Shown here: piece by piece, positions 15,598-22,349 of the stretch
How positions within the stretch are numbered: the first letter of the stretch is position 1
Layout of the letters: every line of letters starts with the position of its first letter
NCBI GenBank assembly: GCA_964578835.1
Contig: CAZOEL010000095.1
Coordinates: forward strand, 1 to 22,352
Reading direction: 5' to 3'
Origin: CAZOEL01 sp964578835
GTDB taxonomy: Bacteria; Desulfobacterota; Syntrophobacteria; Syntrophobacterales; Syntrophobacteraceae
Length of the DNA stretch: 22,352 nt
Notes under the pieces: model-generated
Databases searched by the model: none
Told to the model about the DNA's origin: nothing
Seen by the model: the letters and a program-made list of their open reading frames with translations, nothing else
Made by a program: the position numbers and the translations under genes

Positions 15598-15839
15598 TTT
15601 GGAAGCTCCAGCCTTTTTCATTGAGCCTGCGGGATAGAAAGTCAGAGTTGCTGAGTATAAGTGTGTCCCAAGTCCGTGCGGGGATTTTGCAGAGATATAA
15701 TGGCACAGTACTTGAAAGCTTCCTTCGTTGTACATTTTTCTTCTTGTTCTACACTGGATGCCTGCTCATGTGGAATTTGCTGATGCGCATTGCCGGACTT
15801 CCCTTTTATAGTAAAGATGAAAAGAAGACCTCATCATGA
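15594..15839 (+). CDS. Possible small membrane protein between kinase and receiver genes
   Basis: This open frame gives at most 81 aa. The C-terminal half looks protein-like: one hydrophobic segment (FLRCTFFFLFYTGCLLMWNLLMRIAGL) followed by a charged tail (YSKDEKKTSS). A TTG start would overlap the kinase stop (TTGA), and its TGA overlaps the ATG of the next gene (ATGA at 15836-15839), as in translationally coupled genes. The N-terminal 35 residues are less convincing; GTG at 15663 is another start. I do not recognise the family. Confidence 0.35.
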   Translation: MIWKLQPFSLSLRDRKSELLSISVSQVRAGILQRYNGTVLESFLRCTFFFLFYTGCLLMWNLLMRIAGLPFYSKDEKKTSS

Positions 15840-16231
15840 ATGCAACTGCAAGAAAGAACATACTTATTCTGGATCCTGAACGCGATGTGGGCGAGCTTTT
15901 TACCAGAGCTCTCGAAAGCAGGAAGAACTGCAAATGCTATTTCGCTTCCGGAGAAGATGAGGCGATAGACCTGCTGAAAGACATTCCTTTCGGAGTGATG
16001 CTCGTCGACATGGGAGCAGCCATGGCGGGAGACTTCAGTCTTCTTAAAAGGCTTAGACGACTCTCTCCTGACGCTCTGATCATCGTCAGCGCCTACCTGC
16101 ACCAGAAGCAATCGGTCAATCGAGCCATGACTCTGGGCGCAAGCGGCTATATTATCAAGCCCATCAAGGTTGAGCTTCTGCGCCAGAAGATCGATGAGCT
16201 CACTCCAACCAGGGCCACCGGCATTGTTTAG
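15836..16231 (+). CDS. Stand-alone receiver-domain protein (CheY-like)
   Basis: A 131-aa protein made of one receiver domain without an output domain. The phosphoacceptor is Asp58 (VMLVDMG), with Ser85 and Lys108 (IIKPI) in the expected places. The acidic pocket is altered: the normal two neighbouring acids appear as LDPE (12-15). It may receive phosphate from the upstream kinase and act as a sink, a phosphorelay partner or a protein-contact regulator. It lies in the same direction as the kinase, 238 nt behind its stop, and immediately precedes the sigma-54 controlled locus. The ribosome site (GAAAAGAAG) is weak, which fits coupling to the small frame before it. Confidence 0.85.
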   Translation: MNATARKNILILDPERDVGELFTRALESRKNCKCYFASGEDEAIDLLKDIPFGVMLVDMGAAMAGDFSLLKRLRRLSPDALIIVSAYLHQKQSVNRAMTLGASGYIIKPIKVELLRQKIDELTPTRATGIV

Positions 16232-16247
16232 ACCGACGCATCCAAGT

Positions 16248-16259
16248 GACACATGTGTC
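16248..16259. promoter_or_regulatory. Perfect 12-bp palindrome, candidate activator binding site
   Basis: GACACATGTGTC is fully symmetric and lies 110 bp upstream of the -24 element at 16370. That is the usual distance for the upstream activating sequence of an NtrC-type regulator, with room for DNA looping. A near match to the IHF consensus (TATCAA with a one-base deviation in the TTR part) sits between them on the minus strand at about 16349-16337. Binding by the activator encoded at 11679-13097 is inference. Confidence 0.55.
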
Positions 16260-16369
16260 TCCTAATAGTTTCACTATAGCCCCTCTCAGTACAGCTCTAC
16301 GCCATCAAGACATCCTCTCTTCAAAGCTAAGCGCCAATAACAATTGATAAAAATTATGTTCTTCATTTA

Positions 16370-16385
16370 TGGCACAGCTATTGCC
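16370..16385 (+). promoter_or_regulatory. Sigma-54 (-24/-12) promoter
   Basis: TGGCACAGCTATTGCC matches the sigma-54 consensus TGGCAC-N5-TTGC at every key base: GG at -24 and GC at -12 with correct spacing. Transcription should begin about 12 nt downstream, near 16396, giving a leader of about 220 nt before the first gene at 16620. It makes the downstream locus dependent on an activator of the NtrC type. Confidence 0.88.
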
Positions 16386-16619
16386 TTTGAAGAAGGCATG
16401 CTCGGTGAATCGAGCTCGAGATGGATAAGGAACGGGAACGGTGCGAATGGTGAGATCAAGGATGAGAACAGTATGAAAGGGTTTCATGCTTTGGGAATAA
16501 ATATCGAATGAGGAGGTGGTATTTTTAATTTTGTCGGTATCGAAGAAGCAAGGTGGCAGTTCTAATTTTTTCAAGATCATTGTCTTAGTAGCCCGACATC
16601 AATGAGGAGGTAAGAAACA
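16386..16619 (+). other. Long leader with a duplicated ribosome-binding sequence
   Basis: The leader of the sigma-54 transcript holds two copies of ATGAGGAGGT, at 16508-16517 and 16602-16611. The second is the ribosome site of the gene at 16620. Between them a 24-codon frame (TTG 16531 to TGA 16603-16605) ends on the second site and could be a leader peptide; its start codon is weak and 14 nt from the first site. I see no known riboswitch. Confidence 0.35.
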
Positions 16620-16919
16620 ATGAAAAAGCTTTGGACAAAACTGATTGGCTTGGGATTTCTGGCGTTGCTGCTTTTCCCCGGTATTTCTTTTGCCGCTGGT
16701 GGGGGGGATGTCGCCCCGATGGTCATCGTTGCGGATACGCGCAAGCTGGATGGGCTGATGGCTTGGTGGGCCAATCTGTATAATGAGAGTCATCTCCAGT
16801 TTACTATGCTTACCGTCGCTATCATTCCCATCATTGGGGTCATCTTTGGCGTGCTGGCCGATATCATCATGACGCATATCGGCATCGACCTGAAATCGCG
16901 CGAGCTTGCCGAGCACTAA
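16620..16919 (+). CDS. Exported one-helix protein next to TauE/SafE permease
   Basis: A 99-aa protein with a clear signal peptide (KKLWTKLIGLGFLALLLFPG, likely cut after SFA at 25), a short periplasmic part (DVAPMVIVADTRKLDGLMAWWANLYNESH), one membrane helix (about 59-82) and a short cytosolic tail. It resembles the small proteins found just upstream of a TauE-type permease in sulfate reducers (I recall D. vulgaris DVU0150; to be checked). It is first in the sigma-54 operon and has the excellent site GAGGAGG before ATG. A role as a small subunit or stabiliser of the permease is inferred from position only. Confidence 0.8.
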   Translation: MKKLWTKLIGLGFLALLLFPGISFAAGGGDVAPMVIVADTRKLDGLMAWWANLYNESHLQFTMLTVAIIPIIGVIFGVLADIIMTHIGIDLKSRELAEH

Positions 16920-16964
16920 TCGATGCTTGTCTAATTCAACTCTGAACGCAAGAGGAGGAATATC

Positions 16965-18035
16965 ATGGATTGGTTATACATTCTGATGCCCATCGCTGGA
17001 GTAAAAATTTTCTGGCCCGGTTTGATCATTCTTGGAATAGGCGTCGGCGTAATCGGCGGCTTCTTTGGAATGGGCGGCGCCTGGATGGTTACTCCCGGCC
17101 TCAATATTCTCGGCTTCCCCATGGCTTTCGCCATCGGAACCGACATCGCGCACATGGCGGGCAAGTCTCTCATTTCGACCATGAGGCATGGCAAGTTCGG
17201 CAATGTCGATTACAAGTTGGGCCTGATCATGCTGGTTGGAACCGTGGTCGGCTTTGAAGTCGGGGCGCAGATGATCATGTGGCTCGAGCGCATCGGCAGC
17301 GTCGAAAAGGTCGTTCGCTGGCTTTATGTTATCTTGCTTATCTTGATTACCTGGATGGTCTTCAGCGATGTGGCCAAGCGTAAAAAGAAAGAAAGGGACG
17401 CGATCGCCGCGGGCAGGGAAGTCGATAAGCTTGCCACCGGCCTTGAGTGGCATAAAACGTTCCACAAGATCAAGATCCCCCCGATGGTCCATCTCGAGGT
17501 CGCCGGCATCTACTGCTCGGCATGGCTTCCCATCACGGTCAGCTTCCTCACCGGTTGGCTCGCGGGCATCCTGGGCATTGGCGGCGGCTTAATCCGTATG
17601 CCTTCTCTCATCTATATCCTCGGCTGTCCGACCTATGTCGCCGTTGGCACCGACCTTTTTGAAGTCATGATTTCAGGTCTGTACGGCGCGGCTACATACA
17701 CCTACAAGGGACGCACCGAGCTAGTTGCGGCAATCATCATGCTCGTCGGCGCTTCAATCGGAGCCCAGGTGGGTACGGTTGCGACGAAATATATCAAGGG
17801 ATACGGCATTCGCGTCGCTTTCGGGTGTGCGGTAATCGGCTGCATGGTTTCCGTAATTCTTAAACTGATCCCGACCTACGTTCCGCAGAGCAAGGTTTTC
17901 TGTGATGTCGCGGCGACGGTTGTCGTACTTGGCGTTGTAGCCGTACTCTCCCTTTATATCTTCATGAAAATGTTACAGGGGGCGAAGCAGGAAGTCGCGG
18001 CCAAGAAAGCGGCGATGGCGCGTCAGGGCGCATGA
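16965..18035 (+). CDS. TauE/SafE-family anion permease
   Basis: A 356-aa polytopic membrane protein with the two-fold repeat of the TauE/SafE (sulfite exporter) family. Half 1 has GFFGMGGAWMVTPGL (32-46) and AIGTD (56-60); half 2 has GILGIGGGLIRMPSL (201-215) and AVGTD (226-230). A charged loop of about 50 residues (135-185) separates the halves, longer than in many relatives. Characterised members move sulfite, sulfoacetate or other organosulfur anions, but the substrate cannot be read from the sequence. AGAGGAGG precedes the ATG. It lies 45 nt behind the small exported protein and 62 nt before the lipoprotein. Confidence 0.92.
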   Translation: MDWLYILMPIAGVKIFWPGLIILGIGVGVIGGFFGMGGAWMVTPGLNILGFPMAFAIGTDIAHMAGKSLISTMRHGKFGNVDYKLGLIMLVGTVVGFEVGAQMIMWLERIGSVEKVVRWLYVILLILITWMVFSDVAKRKKKERDAIAAGREVDKLATGLEWHKTFHKIKIPPMVHLEVAGIYCSAWLPITVSFLTGWLAGILGIGGGLIRMPSLIYILGCPTYVAVGTDLFEVMISGLYGAATYTYKGRTELVAAIIMLVGASIGAQVGTVATKYIKGYGIRVAFGCAVIGCMVSVILKLIPTYVPQSKVFCDVAATVVVLGVVAVLSLYIFMKMLQGAKQEVAAKKAAMARQGA

Positions 18036-18097
18036 GAAGACAGCTGATCGCGCAAATCTCAAACGGATGCTCATACAAAAGCAAGAGGGAGGCTGAC

Positions 18098-18712
18098 ATG
18101 TCAAGGAAACGAAACTGGCTTTACGCTGTGATGCTCATCCTGCCATTGGCTCTCATGGTGGGTTGCGGGGAATACGGCAAGGTGGATCAGGGAAGGGTAA
18201 TCAAGTTCGACAAAGAAAAGGGACTGGTCACTTTGATTAGAGATTTCAAAGCTGATCCCCAGAATCCCGATTATGATCATCTGCCTCCGGTTGTCTACGA
18301 AGTCCCGAAAGACCCTCACGAGATGGGGGCCGAACCGAAGGCTGGATACCGCATAAAACTTGACGCCAAGAACAGACAGATGGTGGTCTTCGATAATGCG
18401 GCTCAAGGCTTCAAGACAATCAACTACACCCTGATAGAGCAAAAGGAAAATGTCGGCAGAGAAGATCCGCTCGTATACGACAAGGACGCAGGAAAGGCCA
18501 AGAAATTCCCTGCCATCGACAAGGAAAAGAAAACCATCTCCATCTATTCCAGCAGGCAGAAGCTGTTTGTTACTTTCTCTCTGCCCGAGGAGTACTTCGC
18601 ACTGCCCGACAGCACCTGGGACGCCGGCGATGAAGTGCGGATCTACTACAGAGAGGAAGGCAAAGCGCGTAGATTCATGAACATAAGCAAGACCGATATT
18701 TTCAAGAAGTAG
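18098..18712 (+). CDS. Predicted lipoprotein of the TauE locus
   Basis: From ATG 18098 (preceded by GAGGGAGG) this is a 204-aa protein; a longer frame from 18032 overlaps the permease end and lacks a ribosome site. The signal sequence ends in LMVGC, so Cys23 should be lipidated, with Gly at +2. The mature part is hydrophilic, rich in Lys and Asp, and looks all-beta (GRVIKFDKEKGLVTLIRDF, KTISIYSSRQKLFVTFSLPEEYF, DEVRIYYREEGKARRF). It may belong to DUF4881, a family I associate with deltaproteobacterial lipoproteins, but I cannot confirm this. As the third gene of the sigma-54 operon it is a likely envelope partner of the permease. Confidence 0.82.
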   Translation: MSRKRNWLYAVMLILPLALMVGCGEYGKVDQGRVIKFDKEKGLVTLIRDFKADPQNPDYDHLPPVVYEVPKDPHEMGAEPKAGYRIKLDAKNRQMVVFDNAAQGFKTINYTLIEQKENVGREDPLVYDKDAGKAKKFPAIDKEKKTISIYSSRQKLFVTFSLPEEYFALPDSTWDAGDEVRIYYREEGKARRFMNISKTDIFKK

Positions 18713-18744
18713 GAGAGGTTCCTTCCGAAACTCTCGAAAAAGTC

Positions 18745-18786
18745 GAGAATCGCCCCTGGGCCTGAAAAAGACCGGGGGCGATTCTC
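18745..18786 (+). terminator. Hairpin after the lipoprotein gene
   Basis: GAGAATCGCCCC (18745-18756) pairs perfectly with GGGGCGATTCTC (18775-18786) around an 18-nt A-rich loop, 33 nt after the stop codon. Only a weak TCGTTT follows. It probably ends or attenuates the sigma-54 transcript before the two membrane-protein genes. Confidence 0.6.
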
Positions 18787-18875
18787 TCGTTTGGAGAGAG
18801 CCTAAAGAAGATGACGGACGGATTGTTGTTGTGATAGATTGGATGCTGTGTCTTGAGAAGGGAGAATAAGGCGCT

Positions 18876-19097
18876 ATGAACTTTCGCCAAAAAGTCGCCG
18901 TGATCGCAATGGATGTTATGATAATCGCCGAGCTTTGCATCAGCATAATTTTCGCTAATCAGGACGTTGAAAATTTCAACCCGATATTTTTCAAGTACTT
19001 CTTTTCGATGCTTATCCCAACCCTCATCATTGCAAGAATTGCAGTGAAGAGGCTTCGTTCCAAGGAGACAGAGCTAGCACAATATGAATCTGCATGA
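18876..19097 (+). CDS. Small two-helix membrane protein, unrecognised
   Basis: A 73-aa protein with two hydrophobic segments (about 8-27 and 39-58) joined by a short loop (NQDVENFNPIFFK), and a basic then acidic tail (AVKRLRSKETELAQYESA). I do not recognise the family. The gene overlaps the next one by 14 nt, so the two are surely co-translated and probably work together at the membrane. A purine-rich stretch (GAGAAGGGAGAATAAGG) precedes the ATG. Whether it belongs to the sigma-54 operon depends on read-through of the hairpin at 18745-18786. Confidence 0.7.
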   Translation: MNFRQKVAVIAMDVMIIAELCISIIFANQDVENFNPIFFKYFFSMLIPTLIIARIAVKRLRSKETELAQYESA

Positions 19098-19872
19098 TGC
19101 GACTCGCTGGAGGAATATACTTGGGAAAGCCGGAGCGCTGTTCTGCGCGATCTTTCTTGTCGCCGCCGTTGACGGGTTGATGCAGCGCTTCAGACATCCG
19201 CACAACTTCTTCCAGCTGTTGCCCGGCCAAACCGTTGAAGTGAACGGCCCCATGAAAGAAGACAGCCGGGACCTTAGCGCTTTGACATACGCCGGCAGTT
19301 CCAAGCTCATCGAGCTCTCCTTTGAAGAGCTGCAAACCGGTTTTTGGCTCGGCGGCAATATGTGGCGGGGATCTCTTAAAGTGAGCTCTCACGCCCAGCC
19401 CGGCGAATACTCACTGAGGGTCGCTCCAAAGGACGATTTTTCCCAAAAGCCTCTCGCGATATTCTCGATCAAAGTGTATAGCGATGATCAGAGCTTGAAC
19501 AAGGATTCCAAATCCCTCTTCAGACGTCATATCGGAGTGTCGCCCTGGTGGATGATGGCCTGTTTTTTACCCCTTACCGCTGCAGCTTTCGGCGCGGTCT
19601 TTCTGTTGTCCCAGAAGAGAGCGAATTTGCTTGCAGAACGGGGTATGGCCGAAGTCTATCGAGTATTCAAGGTCGATGGAGGCAATGAAATTGCTTTTGG
19701 GCTGGGAAGCAGGCAGGGAGTCGAGCCGGGAATGAGCTTGCTGCTGATGGATGAAGACGGCGTAGTGCTTGGGAACATCAAAGCCGGGGAAATTCTCGAT
19801 AACGATTCTACAGCGCTTATCGACGTGAATCTGCCGGTAAAACATGGGTACCTGGTGTCGTTAGAAAAATAA
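19084..19872 (+). CDS. Two-helix membrane protein with periplasmic and cytosolic domains, unrecognised
   Basis: A 262-aa protein. A membrane helix near 14-32 leads into a predicted all-beta domain (about 45-135: LLPGQTVEVNGPM, ELSFEELQTGFWLGGNMWRGSLKV, PGEYSLRVAPKDDF). A second helix (154-176) leads back to a C-terminal domain (185-262) with a beta-barrel-like pattern (GLGSRQGVEPGMSLLLMDEDGVVLGNIKAGEIL). The latter resembles the repeat seen in FlgT-like and other small beta-barrel domains, but only loosely. The family is not recognised. AAGGAG lies 16 nt before the ATG, and the start overlaps the previous gene. Confidence 0.7.
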   Translation: MNLHDATRWRNILGKAGALFCAIFLVAAVDGLMQRFRHPHNFFQLLPGQTVEVNGPMKEDSRDLSALTYAGSSKLIELSFEELQTGFWLGGNMWRGSLKVSSHAQPGEYSLRVAPKDDFSQKPLAIFSIKVYSDDQSLNKDSKSLFRRHIGVSPWWMMACFLPLTAAAFGAVFLLSQKRANLLAERGMAEVYRVFKVDGGNEIAFGLGSRQGVEPGMSLLLMDEDGVVLGNIKAGEILDNDSTALIDVNLPVKHGYLVSLEK

Positions 19873-20105
19873 CCTCGAGCTTTTAGATATAGGTCTTACC
19901 CTGCCTCATCCCGCGTTCTTTGCAGCGATGACTTCCTTCCGCATAGCATCTCCCGGCTCCAATGACGAAAGGGCTCTTGAGCGCTGTTTCCCCGGGAAAG
20001 CCGACTCTCCTTCGCAAAGCATAGTTCTTGCTTATATCAAACGAAAATTTTAAACTCATGTTTTATATTTCATGCAAGAATTCGGATCTTCAGGAGACAG
20101 GCCGG
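19873..20105 (+). promoter_or_regulatory. Non-coding region before the TetR gene
   Basis: The first 150 nt show nothing I can name. Before the TetR gene is an AT-rich stretch with a weak promoter candidate: TTGCTT (20028-20033), 17 nt, then TAAACT (20051-20056). The palindrome AAAATTTT (20044-20051) overlaps it and might be part of an operator. Confidence 0.3.
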
Positions 20106-20744
20106 ATGAACGAGAGCGACTCGAAAAGCAACACTCGTGAAAGACTGATCCAAGCAGCGGGGGAAGTATTTGCTGAACACGGATTCCGGGCCGCTACAAT
20201 CCGGGAGATTTCAAAACGAGCAAATGCGAATGTCGCCGCGGTCAACTATCATTTCGGGGACAAAGAATCGCTCTATGCCGCTGTCCTGAAAGGCGCCCTC
20301 ATTACTGCCGTTCGGATGTACCCTCCAGACATGGGACTCAAGGAAAATCCCACGCCGGAAGAAGAGCTTTGGGCTTTTATAAGATCTCTGCTCCTGCGCA
20401 TACTCGATGAGGGACGGCCTGCGTGGCATGGAAAGCTCATGGCGAGGGAGTTCAGCGAGCCGACCGCCGCCTTCGACGAGCTCGTAGAAGACGCCGTGAG
20501 GCCGCTCCACGAAAGATTGAAAAGAATTGTGCAGGAGATACTGGGAGGAGAGGTGGATGAAGAACGGGCGCGCCTTTGTACTATGAGCATCGTTGGACAG
20601 TGTGTTTTTTACTACCATTGCCGGCCCATTATCATGAGATTGCATCAACGTCGTTTCGGTCCTGAAGATGTGGATGTTTTAGCCGATCATATCATGCGTT
20701 TTTCTATTGCCGGACTGAAGGAGCTTCGAAGCAAAGATTGTTGA
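20106..20744 (+). CDS. TetR-family regulator with CecR-like (DUF1956) C-terminus
   Basis: A 212-aa repressor-type protein. The N-terminal helix-turn-helix is typical (RERLIQAAGEVFAEHGFRAATIREISKRANANVAAVNYHFGDKESLY, about 11-57). The C-terminal part (PLHERLKRIVQEILGG, ARLCTMSIVGQCVFYYHCRPIIMRL) resembles the CecR/YbiH group, which in E. coli controls an ABC efflux operon. I chose ATG 20106 because AGGAG lies 10 nt before it and the family begins here; a longer frame from 20028 has no site. The next gene encodes an outer-membrane efflux channel, so local control of an efflux operon, including itself, is the likely job. Confidence 0.9.
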   Translation: MNESDSKSNTRERLIQAAGEVFAEHGFRAATIREISKRANANVAAVNYHFGDKESLYAAVLKGALITAVRMYPPDMGLKENPTPEEELWAFIRSLLLRILDEGRPAWHGKLMAREFSEPTAAFDELVEDAVRPLHERLKRIVQEILGGEVDEERARLCTMSIVGQCVFYYHCRPIIMRLHQRRFGPEDVDVLADHIMRFSIAGLKELRSKDC

Positions 20745-20749
20745 AGCAA

Positions 20750-20787
20750 CCGGGCTGCAATTGCCCGGCGGAATCTTTTGCTTTTTT
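20750..20787 (+). terminator. Possible terminator or attenuator after the TetR gene
   Basis: CCGGGC (20750-20755) pairs with GCCCGG (20763-20768) around a 7-nt loop, 6 nt after the stop codon. T-rich DNA (CTTTTG, CTTTTTTC) follows, but about 7 nt late. Partial termination before the efflux gene is possible. Confidence 0.45.
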
Positions 20788-20836
20788 CAATAGACGCTGG
20801 ATGCGTCCAGCCCCTCGCTGATTGGAGCGCATATAG

Positions 20837-22264
20837 ATGATTTTTCGATCCGTACCGTCTGACTTCGTTGCCGTGGGATTATTTGTCGGATTGATTTCGA
20901 TAGGAGTGGCTGGATGCAGTGTGGGACCCAACTATCATGCTCCGAATACCGTTGTCCCCGATAAGTTTAACGCTCTCGCTCAAGGCGTTACAACCGACGA
21001 GAGGATACCCCTCGAGCTTACCCGGTGGTGGACTGTTTTTCAGGATGAGGAGCTCAATTCACTCATAGATCGGGCCGTGCGGACAAACAAGGATCTCAAG
21101 CTCGCTGATGCGAGAATTCGCGAGGCGAGAGCGCAGAGAAGCATTGCGCGCGCCGGCGCTTTCCCAACGGTCAATGCTTCGGCGGCCTACTCGCGGAATC
21201 GTCCGAGGGGTGGGGCGCCAAAAGAGCTGGATATTTACCAGGCAGGTTTCGATGCAAGCTGGGAATTGGACGTATTTGGCGGAGTGCGGCGTTCCGTTGA
21301 GGCTTCCACCGCTCTGGAGCAGGCTACCGAAGAAACGCGCAGAGATATATTGGTTATTTTGCTGTCGGACATCGCGCGGAATTATATTGAAGTGAGGAGC
21401 AATCAGCTCAGGCTTGTCATCACCAGACAGAACATCGAAGCTCAGAGACAAACCTATGAGCTGACCAAAGCGCGTTTCGAAGCGGGGCTCGGGAACGAAT
21501 TGGAAGTAGCCCAGGCCGAAGCTCAGCTCTCATCGACAGAATCCCAGGTTCCGACCCTCGAGGCTGCAATCAAGCAGGGCGCGCACCGGATCGGCGTGCT
21601 GCTCGGACAGGAGCCGGCGACTCTGCTTGACGAGCTTTCCGCGGAAGCTCCCATTCCCATTGCGCCTCCCGAGGTTCCGGTCGGACTTCCCTCCGATCTC
21701 CTGCGGCGTCGACCCGATGTGCGTCAAGCGGAACGGGAGCTTGCAGCGGCAACGGCGCTCATCGGCGTTGCAACCGCCGATCTTTTTCCTAGATTTTCGC
21801 TTACCGGGATATTGGACTGGCGGAGCATAAACGCCGGCGATTTGATCACCCCGCAAAGCCGGCTGTGGAGCATAGGTCCTTCCGTCCAATGGCCCGTTCT
21901 TGACGCTGGGAGAATTCGCGCCAATATTCGTGTGCAGAATGCACAGCAGGAACAGGCGCTTGCCGTTTACGAACAGGCTGTGCTCACTTCGCTCGAAGAT
22001 GTCGAAAATACTCTGGTTGCCTACTCAAAGGAGCTGGACAGACGTAAATCCCTTGTTTCAACGGTTGACTCGAGCCGAAAGGCTGTCGATATTTCCAATG
22101 AGCTGTATTCAAAGGGGCTGGTCGATTTTCTGAACGTGCTCCTGAACCAACGCGCCCTTTACCAGGCGCAGGATGCGCTGGCGGTAAGCGACGGCCTGGT
22201 GTCTACCAATCTGGTTGCGCTCTTCAAAGCTCTCGGAGGCGGCTGGGAAGTATCTCCATTATAA
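20837..22264 (+). CDS. NodT-family outer-membrane efflux lipoprotein (TolC-like)
   Basis: A 475-aa channel of the RND/ABC efflux type. The signal sequence ends in GVAGC, so Cys27 is lipidated, with Ser at +2 (outer membrane). The start of the mature protein, SVGPNYHAP, is a hallmark of the family. Two repeats of the outer-membrane factor fold follow; the marker GLPSDLLRRRPDVRQAERELAAATA lies in the middle, and the end is LFKALGGGW as in full-length members. GGAG precedes the ATG. A membrane-fusion protein and an inner-membrane pump are expected just beyond the window. The TetR gene 92 nt upstream is the probable regulator. Confidence 0.95.
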   Translation: MIFRSVPSDFVAVGLFVGLISIGVAGCSVGPNYHAPNTVVPDKFNALAQGVTTDERIPLELTRWWTVFQDEELNSLIDRAVRTNKDLKLADARIREARAQRSIARAGAFPTVNASAAYSRNRPRGGAPKELDIYQAGFDASWELDVFGGVRRSVEASTALEQATEETRRDILVILLSDIARNYIEVRSNQLRLVITRQNIEAQRQTYELTKARFEAGLGNELEVAQAEAQLSSTESQVPTLEAAIKQGAHRIGVLLGQEPATLLDELSAEAPIPIAPPEVPVGLPSDLLRRRPDVRQAERELAAATALIGVATADLFPRFSLTGILDWRSINAGDLITPQSRLWSIGPSVQWPVLDAGRIRANIRVQNAQQEQALAVYEQAVLTSLEDVENTLVAYSKELDRRKSLVSTVDSSRKAVDISNELYSKGLVDFLNVLLNQRALYQAQDALAVSDGLVSTNLVALFKALGGGWEVSPL

Positions 22265-22270
22265 TGAAAT

Positions 22271-22349
22271 GAGATCCTCTGAGGGATAGGGCAGGGTGAG
22301 GGAAGTATTCTTTAGAAATTGAGGGAAGTTTTCTTTTAAAGAGGATCTC
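22271..22349. repeat. Direct repeats flanked by a 10-bp inverted repeat
   Basis: GAGATCCTCT (22271-22280) and AGAGGATCTC (22340-22349) are perfect inverted repeats. Between them TGAGGGAAGTATTCTTTA (22297-22314) is repeated as TGAGGGAAGTTTTCTTTT (22320-22337), and a third TGAGGGA occurs at 22280. The composition (GGGCAGGGTGAGGGAAG) is like dispersed intergenic repeats of proteobacteria. It lies right after the efflux gene and may also fold as a terminator-like stem. Confidence 0.6.

Noticed and set aside
15700..15783. 27-codon ATG frame in the kinase-receiver gap
   Set aside because: No ribosome site, Cys/Ser-rich random-looking product, and it competes with the better frame that overlaps both neighbours.
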